Shown here: positions 11,294 through 23,340 of the stretch, piece after piece
Numbering within the stretch: position 1 is the stretch's first letter
How the letters are laid out: each line of letters starts with the position of its first letter
Source: Craterostigma plantagineum
Taxonomy: Eukaryota > Streptophyta > Magnoliopsida > Lamiales > Linderniaceae
Length of the DNA: 64,000 bases
NCBI GenBank assembly: GCA_027422505.1
Contig: JAPQWV010000002.1
Span: forward strand, 29,738,501-29,802,500
Direction of reading: 5' to 3'
Notes under the pieces: model-generated
The model's database searches: none
Seen by the model: only the letters and a program-made list of their open reading frames with translations
Told to the model about the DNA's origin: nothing
Made by a program: the position numbers and the translations under genes

Positions 11294-12216
11294 ATGAATA
11301 TGGGAAGGAGAGTAAACACGTTAGGCCAACCTGGGACTACTTTAAACACAATCACACCATGCGCTGCTTGCAAGCTACTGAGACGAAGGTGTGCCGAGGA
11401 ATGTCCTTTCTCCCCTTACTTCTCTCCTCACGAACCTCACAAGTTCGCCGCCGTTCACAAAGTCTTCGGTGCTAGCAACGTTTCCAAGATGCTTTTGGTA
11501 CTCAAACTTCATATCTTTATAACATATATTCATCTTATTTTAAGGGTTTTCATATGAGCAAATGTCAAAGATTGCATGCGTCTTTTCCCTTGTTTTCCAT
11601 GTACTCTACACAGTGTTTGTTATTCAAAGTATAATTTCTTGGCACGTCTGTTATTCCATTATTCTCTCTTACACACATGATGATCAAGTAATAACAACAA
11701 ACAAAAAAACTCCCATTTATGTAACGAAGAATATTATTTCCTCAGGAAGTTCCTGAACCTCAAAGAGCAGATGCAGCGAACAGCTTAGTATACGAAGCCA
11801 ACGTTCGTCTTCGTGACCCAGTTTATGGTTGCATGGGAGCTATCTCAGCTTTGCAACAGCAGATTCAGAGCCTACAATCTGAGCTCAACGCAGTGAGGGC
11901 TGAGATAATGAGATATAAATACAGAGAAGCTGCGAATAACATAATCGCATCTGCTAATGCAGCCCTCTCATCAGTTTCCGGCGGGTCCGAGATGCCCCAA
12001 GCTCCGGCGACTCCATCACCACCTCAGCAGATTACGGCCGTGGTGGCTCAGATTCCACTGCCGCCGCCGCCTCCTCAGCCACCTTCGGTGGTGGTCGCCG
12101 GCGCCAAGGTTTTGGAGCAGTCGTCATCTTCTTCTTCGATGTATGCGTCGCTGCATCCTCCTTCGACCGCGGCGAGCTACAAAGGAGTTTCGAATAGTCA
12201 CATACCTTACTTTTGA
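11294..12216 (+). CDS. LBD15: LOB-domain (LBD15-like, class I) transcription factor
   Basis: Exons 11294-11497 and 11746-12216 (GT-AG, phase 0) give 224 residues. The LOB domain is complete. The zinc-finger-like block CAACKLLRRRC-x3-C has C-x2-C-x6-C-x3-C spacing. A GAS block (FGASNVSKML) follows, then a leucine-zipper-like coil (MGAISALQQQIQSLQSELNA). NTITPCAACKLLRRRC and FSPYFSPHEPHKFAAVHKVF resemble LBD15. The C-terminus is proline/serine-rich. LBD15 relatives regulate meristem and vascular/secondary-wall development. I chose the ATG at 11294; another in-frame ATG is at 11300. Just upstream, in a different frame and without an ATG, lies EDQIGKKLKADID, which resembles the N-terminal extension of LBD15 proteins. 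Confidence 0.92.
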
Positions 12217-12599
12217 TTTATAGTCACAGAGAGAAACGTTTTTTTCGTTCGTTGGAAAAGCTTGCTTTCTTGTTTTACTGTTGATTTGACTAATTAATCA
12301 TATACGGTAGTACGTATTACTATGTATACGTTTTACTTCGCATATAAATTGCATTTTTGTAGTGTATTATGGTAAAGCCAAGCACGAAAATAATTATATG
12401 GTAAGAGAAAAAAAAGTAAGCCAAACACGGCCTTATTCTGCACGTGGGGAAGAGTAAACTAATGAAATAATCTTTGACTGAGCAATAAAGTCCCAATGGA
12501 GACATATTAGTCTGTGCTAATTAAGGGAGAGAGATGACAAAGTTAGTTCTAAAGGGTAGACAGAAGGTATAGAGATTGTGCTGCCCAATACTTTCCATG
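12217..12599. other. LBD 3' flank
   Basis: AT-rich 3' flank of the LBD gene up to the solo LTR. No gene or structured element recognised. Confidence 0.4.
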
Positions 12600-12604
12600 T
12601 CTTT

Positions 12605-13894
12605 TGTTATCCCCGGATGTAACCGGTCAAATATTCGAGTCTAATCAAATGAGGCGAGAAACATCTCCCGCGACAACAAGCCCGCGGAAATACCTCCCGA
12701 GGTGATTAAGGCCCGAGGGAGCACGGTCCGGGCTCGGGATTAAATGGTTGAGATTGCGCATGCTAGGACAAAGTCCCGAGAGAAGAGCCAAATGGCACAA
12801 TCGGGTGTTGAGTGGTGGGATTGCTCGAGCACCCCACTAAGGCAAGCTGCGTGTCTATTGTACATAAGATAATAAATGTTCTAGACAAAGAAGACAAATT
12901 CAAACAGCGTATACACTAATCAGGGGACATGTGTGGTTACAGTATAGAATATATATAAACAAGCTTGGAAAAAGGCAAAGGGGAGGTTCTTTCCAACACT
13001 AGAGTAATACGACAACTCTCTCTTGTGATACATGATGATAAGACACGTGAAAAGAGAAATCAGGAGCAAGCCGAGCAGGTCGGCGAAGAACGAGCCGAGC
13101 ATGAGCGACCCGGCCGCATCGACAGGAGCGACCGAGCACGTCGGCATAAGCGACTCGAGCACATCGGCGAGAACGAGCTGAGCAGGAGCGAGCCGAGCAG
13201 GTCGGCGAAGAACGAGCCGAGCAGGTCGGCGAAGAACGAGCCGAGCATGAGCGACCCGGGCGCATCGACAGGAGCGACCGAGCACGTCGGCATAAGCGAC
13301 TCGAGCACATCGGCGAGAACGAGCCGAGCAGGAGTGACCAGAGCAGGTCGGCGAAGAACGAGCCGAGCATGAGCGACCGAGCACGTCGGCATAAGCGAGC
13401 CGAGCACATCGGCGATAACGAGCCGAGCATGAGCGACCCGGATACGTCAGCATGAACGAGCCGAGCACATGAGCGAGCCGAGCAACTAAATCCTAAAGAC
13501 GCGAAATGGGCATGTCAAACCAGTCGCACTTCGTAAGGAGAACGTGAGAAGAACGTGGGAGAACCACGTTGCCGCGAGAGGTCCGCAAGAGAAGCGGACT
13601 TGGGTGATGACCAGGTCAAGGCGAAGGGACATGTAACTAGTATAAAAGGTAACGGCCGAGTCATTTCGCAGGTATGTTTTGACGAACACAGAAATTATTT
13701 GTTTGAGCCTAGCACCTGTAATTGCCCGTTTCTGATGAAGAAGATAATTATCTGACTTGAGCGTCAGAGGGGCGTCGCCGAAACGGCAGCTTTCTAGTTT
13801 TTTCTCTGATATTTCAGGCATGCTGTGGTGGCGACGGGAGCAAACGGTCTATTTTATGCGCCAACACGGGGACGTGATCTTTCGGGACGCATCA
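12605..13894 (+). mobile_element. probable solo LTR of a Ty3-gypsy-type retrotransposon
   Basis: A 1290-bp GC-rich block begins TGTTATCC and ends GCATCA. It is flanked by the 5-bp repeat TCTTT (12600-12604 and 13895-13899), as expected for a solo LTR. A TATA box (TATAAAAG) lies at 13641-13648. Downstream comes TGACTTGAGCGTCAGAGG, a phrase common in U5 regions of plant gypsy LTRs. No internal domain or second LTR is present. The TG/CA ends and 5-bp duplication were found by eye and could be coincidental, but the base composition changes sharply at both limits. Confidence 0.62.
13060..13490 (+). repeat. GAGCCGAGCA-type minisatellite inside the LTR
   Basis: A short motif (GAGCCGAGCA with GGTCGGCGAAGAAC, TGAGCGACC or CATCGGCGAGAAC spacers) recurs many times. 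A higher-order block (from the GACCCGG-CGCATCGACAGGAG segment to the next one) occurs twice, near 13107 and 13254. Several overlapping frames stay open only because of the repeat composition, so none is treated as a gene. It lies upstream of the LTR TATA box, in the U3 position. Confidence 0.8.
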
Positions 13895-14183
13895 TCTTTA
13901 ATTGTGGTTGTGAATATAATACTAATTTGTAGTCTGTCTTTTTTTAGTTATTTCTAATCAAAAGTAAACACATCTAATAAATGCGACATATTCCGCCTAA
14001 GATTCCTTCAAACTAGCACACCTAAAAAGTCATAAAATATTAATACAAGAGTCAACAAGAATCTCATCTCTCACAAATCATAATCAAGCAAAACCCTAGT
14101 GCAGTTCCACTCTTGGAAAAAAACAAACAAAATTATAACCTTGTCTGGAGTTTTTATCATATCCTTAGATTGGATAAAATAAT

Positions 14184-17100
14184 CTAAAACACAAATTCCT
14201 CCGAGGAAGACGATGATGATGAAGATACATCAGGCAATCCTCTATCTTGCATAGCTTCAGCCGCCGAATCGCTGATGTTAAGCAGATACTGAACCCTACC
14301 TTTCTTTTCGAGCTGGGGATAGCTTTTAAGGTACACAAGGAATAAATCTGCTAGTTCTTCGGGCACGTCCCATGATAACGGAGTCGAGGGAACAGCTTTG
14401 TCGCATGCTAGCAAGTCGTTCAATGAATTTACCTATTAAAGAGTGTGTGTGGTCAAGCAAGTAACACGTTAACGTTCTTCAGAAATCGATAGAGAAATCC
14501 ATAAGAAAAAGCTATGAGGTTTGAGAAAACATACCACCCCAGAATGGTTTCTTTGCCTCAGATTTGAAACAGCTTGTACGAGCGAATTCGACAGCCTCAC
14601 GCGGGCGAGCTCGTGGACAACTCCCTTCGCCTTTTTGGGATCGATGTTGAGATCTTTCGGGATTTTCTCGTACACTTCTTCTTCGTCGAAATCCCCTGTC
14701 CCAGAGGAGAAGATGTTGTCGATGGTTTTCTTGAAGAGATTCTCCCGTAAACTCTCAGAGATCATGTTAGCCACGTCCACGCCATTCTCCTTCAGTTCTC
14801 TGATGTCTTTAATGGTGAGGTTGCCACGACCAGCAGCAGTTTCTAGGGCTGCAGACATTTTCGTCGTGGTTATACTCTTGATGATCTTCTGGGCGTACTG
14901 AGGGGGCAAGCCAACGTTTTTCTGAAGCTGGTCTAGTTGCTCGATCCGAGCCTTGGTCAGCTGCCCGTCAGCCAATATGACCTCAGCCTCTTGCTTAAAT
15001 GCCTGCTCGGCTAAGCCCCGATGAACGTTCAGAACCTCTGTATCGGTCAACCCTAATATCCCACCAAGTTGGCTGAGAAATACGTACTCAGAATCATCTT
15101 TTTTCGTCGTGATTTGGGCACCAAAAGGAATTCGAGTTACTTCGCCGGTCAGGCAGTAAAGCAGATAGGTCTTGTAAAGGTCTGCTCTGTCTCGCTCGGG
15201 CAGGTCATCTTTAAGGTTAATCTCCTTTTGGCTCGGTTTTCCCAAGGTGTCCTTGTTTGATGATGGCCTTGCTTTCCTAAGAGATTGTAAGGACTCCCAT
15301 TCGTCATCTTCTTCGAGCGTTTTTGGTTCTTCTTCTTCCTTAGTCGTGGGCTCCTCAGTAGGAGGTGGTGTATCAGAGGATTCGCCTTTGATGTCGGCGA
15401 TCAGAGGAGTGACGACCAAAGTGTTGAAAGCGATCATCTTCTTGAGTTCTTTTGCAGACTCTGTTTTGCTTCCAGCCGCTCGCGCTCGTTGGATGTATCT
15501 GATGAATATTTGACGTACCTGTCGTACGTTTGTAAATTAACTACTCGAGCATGGCTTAAATATAGATGGAAATTTCGAGTATTTTTGGATTCATTGGATG
15601 ATACTTACGGCTTTGCCAGCAATAGACATAGCCACGTCTCTGCTCAATCGCAAGCCAAAAGCAGCTTTTCTGACAGATTTTTGTATCTCGCCATCGTATC
15701 CATCCACGCCAGATGCAACAGCCTCTCGGACAATCTGATGCAAATGACGAAATTAATCACTATACTACACAGCATTGATCGATTTGACTTCTGAAGAAAG
15801 GAAATGAAACTCATTTGATGTTCACAGAATCCAAATATGTCTTGATTGCAAAAAACAAAGGAGATAGACTAGTCAAAGTTCTTGCATGGGCTGGGGAAAT
15901 TGATCGATGAAAATCGATGGAATTACCTTCTCAAATAACTTGCCACAAATATCAGCATGAGCTGCTTCAACTGTCTCCTTCGGTACGCAGAACATGATTT
16001 GAACTTGCTTAAGAGATTCCACATCCTCATCACTGAGCTCGCCCTTATCAGCCACCAGCTGCTGAAGTTTCCTCCTATAGATTTCTGATCGAAGAAATTT
16101 GAGTCGTCAGCTTGCAAGCACTTTTGGGTTGAATCAAATCAGGCTTGTGATATTTTCCAAAGTTAACCCCTCGTAATCCTTACATTTCAAGATCTCAGCC
16201 AATAACCCAGAGAATGCAATAAACATTGTCGTGTGGTATACCAAAAATATTACGAGATAATGCATGAGTTATCAAACCTTCATGAATCTGAACAGCCTTC
16301 TCGGGATCTAGCTGTAGCTCTTCACACAGTTTTTGTAGATAAGCTGCTTTACTAACAGCAGCAGCTAATTCACCACTCGATACAGCCTGCTGAAGACGTC
16401 TGCGATACACTTGAGATGTCACTTCGATCGCAATAGATTCTGCTTCTCGTTTACCTAAGCCAAATATGTTCCTCAACTGACTCAAAGCAGCAAGCTATAA
16501 CGTGAAGAAAAACATCATGTTAGCAGAAAGGTTTACGAATAAGTAGTCAACAGGTTAAAGAAAAGCTGACAGCACTGCTATTTTATTCAGGGACGATGAG
16601 ATAATTCATACCTTTTTCTCTTCCATAACACCCCCAGCCAAAGCATCAGTTAGATATGCTCTATACAGTTGTTTTAAGTCGTCCATCTTTCCATCAAAGT
16701 CCCCACCTAAACAAGACAATGTAACATCAACTTCAGGACACCATTTTACATGGGAATGAAGTACAAAAAGCAGGGGACTTATTTAAAGCAGAATGGTAAT
16801 TAAGTTCAACGATTCTTGAAAAGTACCAATTAAAGATACAGGTCCAACTCCCCGAGCAAAACGGCTAGCATCAGAATGGTCCTTAAGCGAGATGAGCAGA
16901 TTATTAAAAGCCAGTATCTTGTCAAGCTCGTCAACAATAGGTTGCCTGTCAATGCACACGTTGAAAGGGACTATGTAAAATGCATACACGTTTGCCTGTC
17001 AAACTAGATGTTCGATTCTTCTACTACTTTTGTGAAAAACCAATCATGAGCTTGGAAGGAAGTCACATCATTATGCTTACACTGATCGAGTTCTGGACTT

Positions 17101-19327
17101 CAGCACTCCAAGAGCTACTGATATATTTTTTTCGACAAGCTTTCTTGTATGCTCTCTGAACATGTCCTCAGCAAGCTGCAGCGGAAAACAGAGAACAAAA
17201 TTGATATTTTTAATGTTGAACTTGTATCATGTATTCATGTTTCATCAATCAATCAAAACATGCAGGAAATGTAAATGTCAAGTGCCGTGAAAAACCTACT
17301 GCTGGTAAAAAATGTTAAATAATACAACAGATTATCGATTTACCTCATCAGAAAGTCTGTATAGAAGTTGTGCTTCTCTAAGGTTGATCAACTGGTCGGC
17401 ATCAACATCTAAAGATCATTCAAAAAGCACGTCAATATCCTACTGTCACGTCAGAACAATTTACGGACCAAACTCTATACGGTAAAAAACTTGCAAAGGT
17501 AATACAACAAATAAGGTGTTGCCTCTGAACTAGAGTCTCGGTGCTTGGTAGAACGAAAATGTCTTCAAAAAGTTTTAACACAAGAAAACTAATGCTTATC
17601 AATAGAGACCTTTCTAGGACAAAATGGATCTATCCAAAGAGAAGTCTTGCGAGATGACCCTCCTACACTCAAAAATAGGCATAGAAAACTAAATTCATTA
17701 CCTTGAGAAACTAACCCAAGCTTGGAGGCATACAACCTTTGGGCATTGTCCCGAATGGCAACCTCCACCTAATTAGTAGACGCCATAAAGGCATAAATGA
17801 TGAAACAAGTGGAACCAATAATAATAATAATGCTATCCTTATGCCACATCAGACTTCTTTATATCTAGTATGCTTACACTTATTTCTGTGTAGAACATAA
17901 AATGTCCAGAATTCATCGACGTTGCACTGTTAAAATTAAAATTGAAAAACAACTTATGTACCTGAGCATCTGTGACATTGAACACACGTTTCCATGGTAA
18001 TAGGAAACCAGCTGCAGCACCAAATACAAGATTTGACACATAAATTAGCTTCTGAAAAGCCTGCACTTGGTAACATAGAACTGGTCAAGCTCTAAATCTT
18101 TAAGTTAGCACATAGTGTAACAAATAAAATAAATTAGACAAGACATTATCTATTACCCGACGCTGTTCCACATCAGAATCACGGTCTCCAGTTTCTAGTC
18201 TCTGTCTGAAAATTCGTCTGCCAATCTGAGAAATTACACAATTAAAATCTTACAAAAAGACTCAAGAGGTCATTTAACAAAGATTCTAAAGCTATAATAG
18301 AAATTAAACTCTCACCTCCATGTGCACGGTTGCTGCCTCTGGATCTTCAATTCCCAGTGCGTTTTTGAATTGAATGATAGTTTCGACTTCATTACCTTTC
18401 AGATCTTCATTTCCAGGAGGAAGTACTGCTGATACAAACCTAATGCAAACGTAATCATAAATAAAGAAATCCACAGATCATTGTTATAATCATGCCAATC
18501 ATCTCAAGTTGCAAATGTCAAAATTCCCATTGAAAATGTTCAATACATTTCCTCATGAGTGAATGGCAACAGTATTCTTTTGCAAATACGCTTGTCTTTA
18601 AACAAAAAGTTTTCTCTTACCCGGAATATATATCGCATAGCTCCGCAGTAAATGCTTCATTCTGTTTGCTCACACCATATCTGGAATTACAAGCATATAC
18701 AGACTTGAAGAAATGCATATAACAAAAGAACTAGAATTACCGGACAAGAATTAGAGAAGGCAAAAAAATATAGTAATTCACAAAGAGATGCGCTGATCAA
18801 TATATGACATTTGTTGAAAAGAAAGGAAAATCTAAATGCAAACGTAATCATAAATAAAGAAAATCCAATTACTTTTCCGCGATGGCCTCAACGTCCTCCT
18901 TTCTGACACCATCAGGGCCGCCGCAGCCAACAACGTAATTCCTCAGGCTAGCAGCCGCGACCGCCGGCACACATGAGTTCAACGCGTAAGCCGCTCCAGC
19001 GCCGGCCGCTCCAGCCGCCACAGCGCCGCCCAAACCCAAATTCCTCGACCCACCTATCCTAGTCCCCAATCCGTACCCAGAAGCCGCGGCGGCGGCGATT
19101 AGGAGGGCCGACGCGGCGACACGCACCGGAGGGGACATGGAGTCGACTAGGGATTGAACTCCAGTGAGCTCCTTCTTCTCTCCGAATACATCGGGAGGGA
19201 CCGAGGTCGCAGTGGCGGATATTTTGATGCGGCGGCGGCGGTGGGTGGTTGTGGGGCGCAGAAGGGGGTAGAGGACGGCGGTGGAGGGAGGGTTCGAGGA
19301 GGTTAGAAGCGGTGGCGATAGGTTCAT
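14184..19327 (-). CDS. TIC110: TIC110, inner-envelope component of the chloroplast protein import machinery
   Basis: Fifteen exons: 19327-18873, 18680-18621, 18439-18316, 18225-18157, 18060-17962, 17768-17702, 17408-17344, 17175-17081, 16945-16827, 16706-16612, 16494-16278, 16084-15927, 15734-15609, 15518-14535 and 14432-14184. They join in phase to 993 residues, close to the ~1000 of the family. A transit peptide rich in Ser/Thr/Arg precedes two hydrophobic segments (AASALLIAAAAASGYGLG and GGAVAAGAAGAGAAYAL) that anchor the protein in the inner envelope. The rest is the helical stromal domain, with recurring ISESLRENLFKK- and YRRRLQQ-type helices; it acts as scaffold for preprotein exit and Hsp93/Cpn60 recruitment. 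An acidic Glu-rich linker lies at the start of the long exon 14. The C-terminus is polyserine plus EEFVF. All donors are GT. Confidence 0.96.
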
Positions 19328-19662
19328 GGCTCGGTGGTTAAGTGAAGTGAAGAAGGGAAGTGAGGGTTTTATTCAGATGGATGGATAGATAGGGCTTATT
19401 AGCTTAAGAGAAGAAATTGAAGATAGAATGATGAATGAAGCGAAGGAACAAGGCAAAAGCAAAGCTCGCTCTTTTTTTTAATAATAATATTATTAATTGG
19501 TCAGACATTTTGACTCACTAAAACGACACAGTAATTGAAGAAAGAGCGAGCTTTGTGACGTAAATCATAATAGTGAAGTGAGCCATTCATTCATTTGAAG
19601 CAAATACTACTTCCATTCCATGGGGCTCTTTTCAGGTGGACTATAGCTAAGCTAACGATCAT
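19328..19662. promoter_or_regulatory. TIC110 upstream region
   Basis: Short upstream region of TIC110 before the transposon block. It includes a polyT/AAT tract near 19470-19495. No clear TATA box was identified. Confidence 0.35.
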
Positions 19663-19670
19663 TTAATATA

Positions 19671-20881
19671 AGGGATTTTTACGCATAAATATCCATTTGA
19701 AAAAAACAAATTGTATATCAATACTGTCGGCTTTTTTTATATATATAGGTACCTAATAGAATAAATTTTTTGCAGATAGGTACCCGATCCGCAGTAGGTA
19801 CGCCATATAACACATTTAGGTACTATATATCAACGTATTTTGGTACATCAATACAGATAGAATTGGTACCCCGCTACAGCTTGCCGCAAGGTACCGTATG
19901 TAACGTATACAGTGTTTTAAAACGCATTGGATCGCGCGCTTCGACGCGCGCGATCGCGTGTTTCTCAGTCAAAACGCTCCAACGCGTTTTTAATTTCGCG
20001 TTTATTTTTTTTTATTTTTTTCTTTTTTCGACGGATATTCCGTCGCAAATGCTTTGTTTCTTGTTTAGCGACGGAGAAGGTTTTTAAACCGTATATCTTG
20101 CTCTGAAGGTTGATTGGGACATAAAGTGACAGCTAATATTTTATTTTTAATCTTTTTCATTTATACTTCTATTAAATATTAAACCCAATTTATTTTGAGT
20201 AATTATATGATAAAAATACATAAACATATCCAATTTATTCCTTGTTTTATGACGATCATAATGACATGTATATTATATATTTTTCGATACCAATATAATT
20301 TTTGATAGTTATAAGAATCATTTTAATAGCTTATTTTAGTTGTACTCATAGTAAACAGTAACAAGAATGATTATTTAATTGATATGAGTCCTGTTTTATT
20401 GTTGGTATTATATAAACTCTTACTATATAATTCATATATGTTTAAATTTTAGATTTTCATCAATTTTTTATATCTTTTGAATTTTCTAAAGAAAATATAG
20501 ATTATTTAGTCTCATAAATACAATAACGATATACAAAGTGACCATATTTATATTTATTATATATTATATATTATTTAGTGTATTATATTCAGATTATTCG
20601 AAATACTCACGCAATGCGCTACGCTATTTACGCTACGCGCTACCGACACTAAAACGTGACACACTGCGCTATGCGCTTTTTAAAATATTGAACGTATATA
20701 GGTACCATATACGGGTACCATATAAATGCGTAACGCGGTACGCAATACACATATGAAAAGGTACGTTAACACCAGAAAAATGGTACCCCCAATCGACGGG
20801 TACTTAATTAAAAAAATTTTCTGACATGGGTACCTATGTGTAAAAATTTTATTCAATTAGGTATTTTTCTATAGATTACAC
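19671..20881. mobile_element. GTACC-rich hAT-like element, interrupted by a second hAT
   Basis: It is flanked by the exact 8-bp repeat TTAATATA (19663-19670 and 20882-20889). The ends (AGGGATTTTTACGCATAAAT and the complement of AAAAATACCTAATTG...) are weak inverted repeats, and both arms are full of GGTACC/GGTAC motifs. Removing the nested insertion (19910-20690 plus one 8-bp duplication) leaves about 422 bp, close to the 396-bp uninterrupted relative at 36681-37076, whose ends match. No coding capacity. Confidence 0.82.
19910..20690. mobile_element. nested hAT element (CAGTGTTTTAAAACGC ends)
   Basis: This 781-bp element has inverted ends CAGTGTTTTAAAACGC and GCGCTTTTTAAAATATTG and a perfect 8-bp target duplication AACGTATA (19902-19909 and 20691-20698). 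The subterminal parts are CG-rich and palindromic (for example GCGCGCTTCGACGCGCGCGATCGCG-like runs near 19932 and GCGCTACGC repeats near 20620); the core is AT-rich and noncoding. It lies inside the GTACC-rich element, so it is the younger insertion. Confidence 0.85.
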
Positions 20882-20889
20882 TTAATATA

Positions 20890-21224
20890 ATAGGATACTA
20901 ATAATATCATTGTTTCGATGAATACTTGACACAACTTACTCAAATATAATATTCATTATCGATATTTATTGTTAACGAAGTCGTTTTTATAAGTTTATGT
21001 TTTATCTTTTGCCGCCGCCTCACTAGGGTTGCATTGATTTTAGTGTTTTAAAGGATTTCACGAAGTCTTCACGTGAAGAATACGAGGAAATAGTTGAAAT
21101 CGTAGAGTAATATAGCTTCATAAGTTTTGGCAAGAGTTTTAATTACCTCAAATTATGAGCGGAGGGTTAGTTCTGGTTATCATTTACATTTTCTTTTTCT
21201 TTTTATTACTATTGTTAAAGATAT
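20890..21224. other. spacer between transposons
   Basis: AT-rich spacer of about 330 bp with no recognised gene or repeat boundary. Confidence 0.35.
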
Positions 21225-21232
21225 GCTAATGC

Positions 21233-21792
21233 CATGGTTTTTAAAACCGGACTGGACCGGCCGGTTCCAGCCGGTTCGGTCCCGATCCGGTCTTTATTTT
21301 TAAAAGAAAAAATAAAAAGAAAACGAAAATTGAATAAGTAGAAGAAAAAGAATAAAATTACCAAGTTAATGGGTTGGTCTAGTGGTGAATGTGTTAAATA
21401 ATACCTTCTTGGCCTGGGTTCAAATTCTACACAGCCCTTATAATTTTATTATCTAATTAACTTACTACCCAATATTTTATTTCTATTTAATTTTGACCCC
21501 AAAATGAAAGATTTAATACTTTTACATCCATGGTAGAATTAATTTTTAATCACAAACACAATTTACTTATTTAATTGTTTCCTTTAATACTATAAATTAT
21601 AATTTGAAAAAAGTTCATTTATAAAAATGTATGGTTTCTATATTATTTGATTACTCATTTATAAAATATATTTATTATATTTAAGATACCGGTTTTAATC
21701 CGGTTTGATTCCGGTTTTATACCGGTTAAACCACTAAACCTTAAACCACTAAAATTTCCGATCCGATTTGAAAACTCGGTTTCAAAACCTTG
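21233..21792. mobile_element. hAT MITE of the CCGGTT-rich type
   Basis: It is flanked by the exact 8-bp repeat GCTAATGC (21225-21232, 21793-21800). Terminal inverted repeats are CATGGTTTTTAAAACC and, at the far end, the complement of CAAGGTTTTGAAACC. Both arms carry repeated CCGGTT/AACCGG motifs. The centre holds a tRNA-like SINE segment. Noncoding, 560 bp. Confidence 0.85.
21366..21445 (+). mobile_element. SINE-like tRNA-derived segment within the MITE
   Basis: TGGTCTAGTGGT matches an RNA polymerase III A box, and GGGTTCAAATTC about 40 bp downstream matches a B box, the spacing seen in plant tRNA-derived SINE heads. It does not fold as a functional tRNA. End points and flanking duplications could not be fixed by eye. 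Confidence 0.55.
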
Positions 21793-21800
21793 GCTAATGC

Positions 21801-23340
21801 TCGTCAGATTTCTGTTATCTCGTCTTTTCAAGCTCTGATTCCCGCAACTAATATGCAATGAAATTGGACAAGAATTGAAATGAAATGCATGCGGGCCGAG
21901 TTGTTGTATTTTAATTTGCTGACTTCCTATCTTAAAAGAAATAAAAAAAAGTGATATTATGTTATTTTTTGTAAAGTGTATAATCGAAGGTTTGGTCCAA
22001 CTAAATCTCTGTGCTAACTGCTAAGTGGTAAATTTCCTGGACGTAGTAAAAAAATTTGACATTTTATTACATGATTGGATTGGAATATGTGATGTCCCTC
22101 GAATTAGAACAACAATTTAAGGAAAATTTAGGAATAGAATTATATATAAGACATGTACAATAGTTAAACTTTTATTCTCTTCTCGCGCGAAAGAAAACAA
22201 ATGGTATGACCCGCACGTGCTATCCGACCCATTTAGTGGTAGTTGGAACTATTACATTTCCTTTTAACAAATTTGATTTTCGTGGCCTAACTACTTGCAA
22301 ATTGCAGCGTTTCTGTCTCTTGTTGAATAATCGCAATCTTTATCATTGAACCCAAAACAAAATACAAGTCAAAGATGAACTGTGATTGGCTTAGGCAACG
22401 AAGCAACGATCCCAATCACGTTAATTTGTAAACTTGCATTAAAGTTATTTATGTATTCAACAATACTCGTATGTCTTTATAATAATATAATAAATTTCAA
22501 ATCCCGACTATTTTTATCCAACACCGATTGCGATGGCTATCATACGAGTATTCATTCATATTGTGTTGAGTTTACATTACATTACAAGTAAATAATAATA
22601 ATAATATTAGAGTGTAGCCGCATTATCCAATGAAATCAATTTATAATTTAATTTTCTAACCTATCTGACGAAGTCACCTTACAACTTACAAGCACGAGCT
22701 ATCTGCGTACTTCACCTACCACGTCCTTCGGCTCACATGTTGTCTCAATTTAACTGCCTTAGATTAATCGTACCCTTCCAATGTGCTCCCCCTGTTTTAG
22801 TCAAAATATTATTTTATTTCATCATTTTCCATTGAAGACGAAGGAGTTCCATTATGATAAAATCCCACTTAATTTGATATTTAATTTACTGAATATGATA
22901 AAAACGATTAAGAAATTAATATATACGGGCCATGTAAGATAGTAATCAACTGATCTTACTACGAACTACCTATATTTATTTAAGGTTGTAGACATGATAT
23001 AGCTCCTCTAAGGTTGTACCAAAGTTGTATTCATCAAGCCATACTCCCTAGATAGATAGCTCAATATGAATATATCCAAAAACAATTATTGCTATACAAG
23101 AATAAATTTACCCTAAACCATGGTTTCGAATATTTTTCCCATTTATTTACTTTGTGATATTCCTCAATTTCACACGAACCAAACACCACCCCACTTGCGA
23201 CCATCCGCCCCTCCTTCACCTACTCATATAGTCAGTCTCTCAATATATTATTTATTTATATATAGATTATATAAATACATACACATACCTCACCTTCTTC
23301 TTCTACCTCCAACACACACACACACTCAAAGCTCTCAGCC
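21801..23340. other. intergenic region and amine oxidase upstream region
   Basis: AT-rich with no supportable gene. The last part, before the amine oxidase ATG, is C/T-rich with CACACA and TATTTATTTATATA stretches (around 23247-23330) that may form the core promoter and leader. Confidence 0.4.

Noticed and set aside
12920..13468. Long overlapping open frames (up to 182 codons) on both strands
   Set aside because: They are produced by the GC-rich minisatellite with a repeat unit free of stops in several frames; composition is repetitive Arg/Ser/Ala with no domain.
13060..13490. CRISPR-like repeat array
   Set aside because: The window is plant nuclear DNA; the repeats are irregular, contiguous minisatellite units without unique equal-length spacers.
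21366..21445. A functional tRNA gene inside the MITE
   Set aside because: A and B boxes are present but no cloverleaf can be drawn; kept only as a SINE-like segment.
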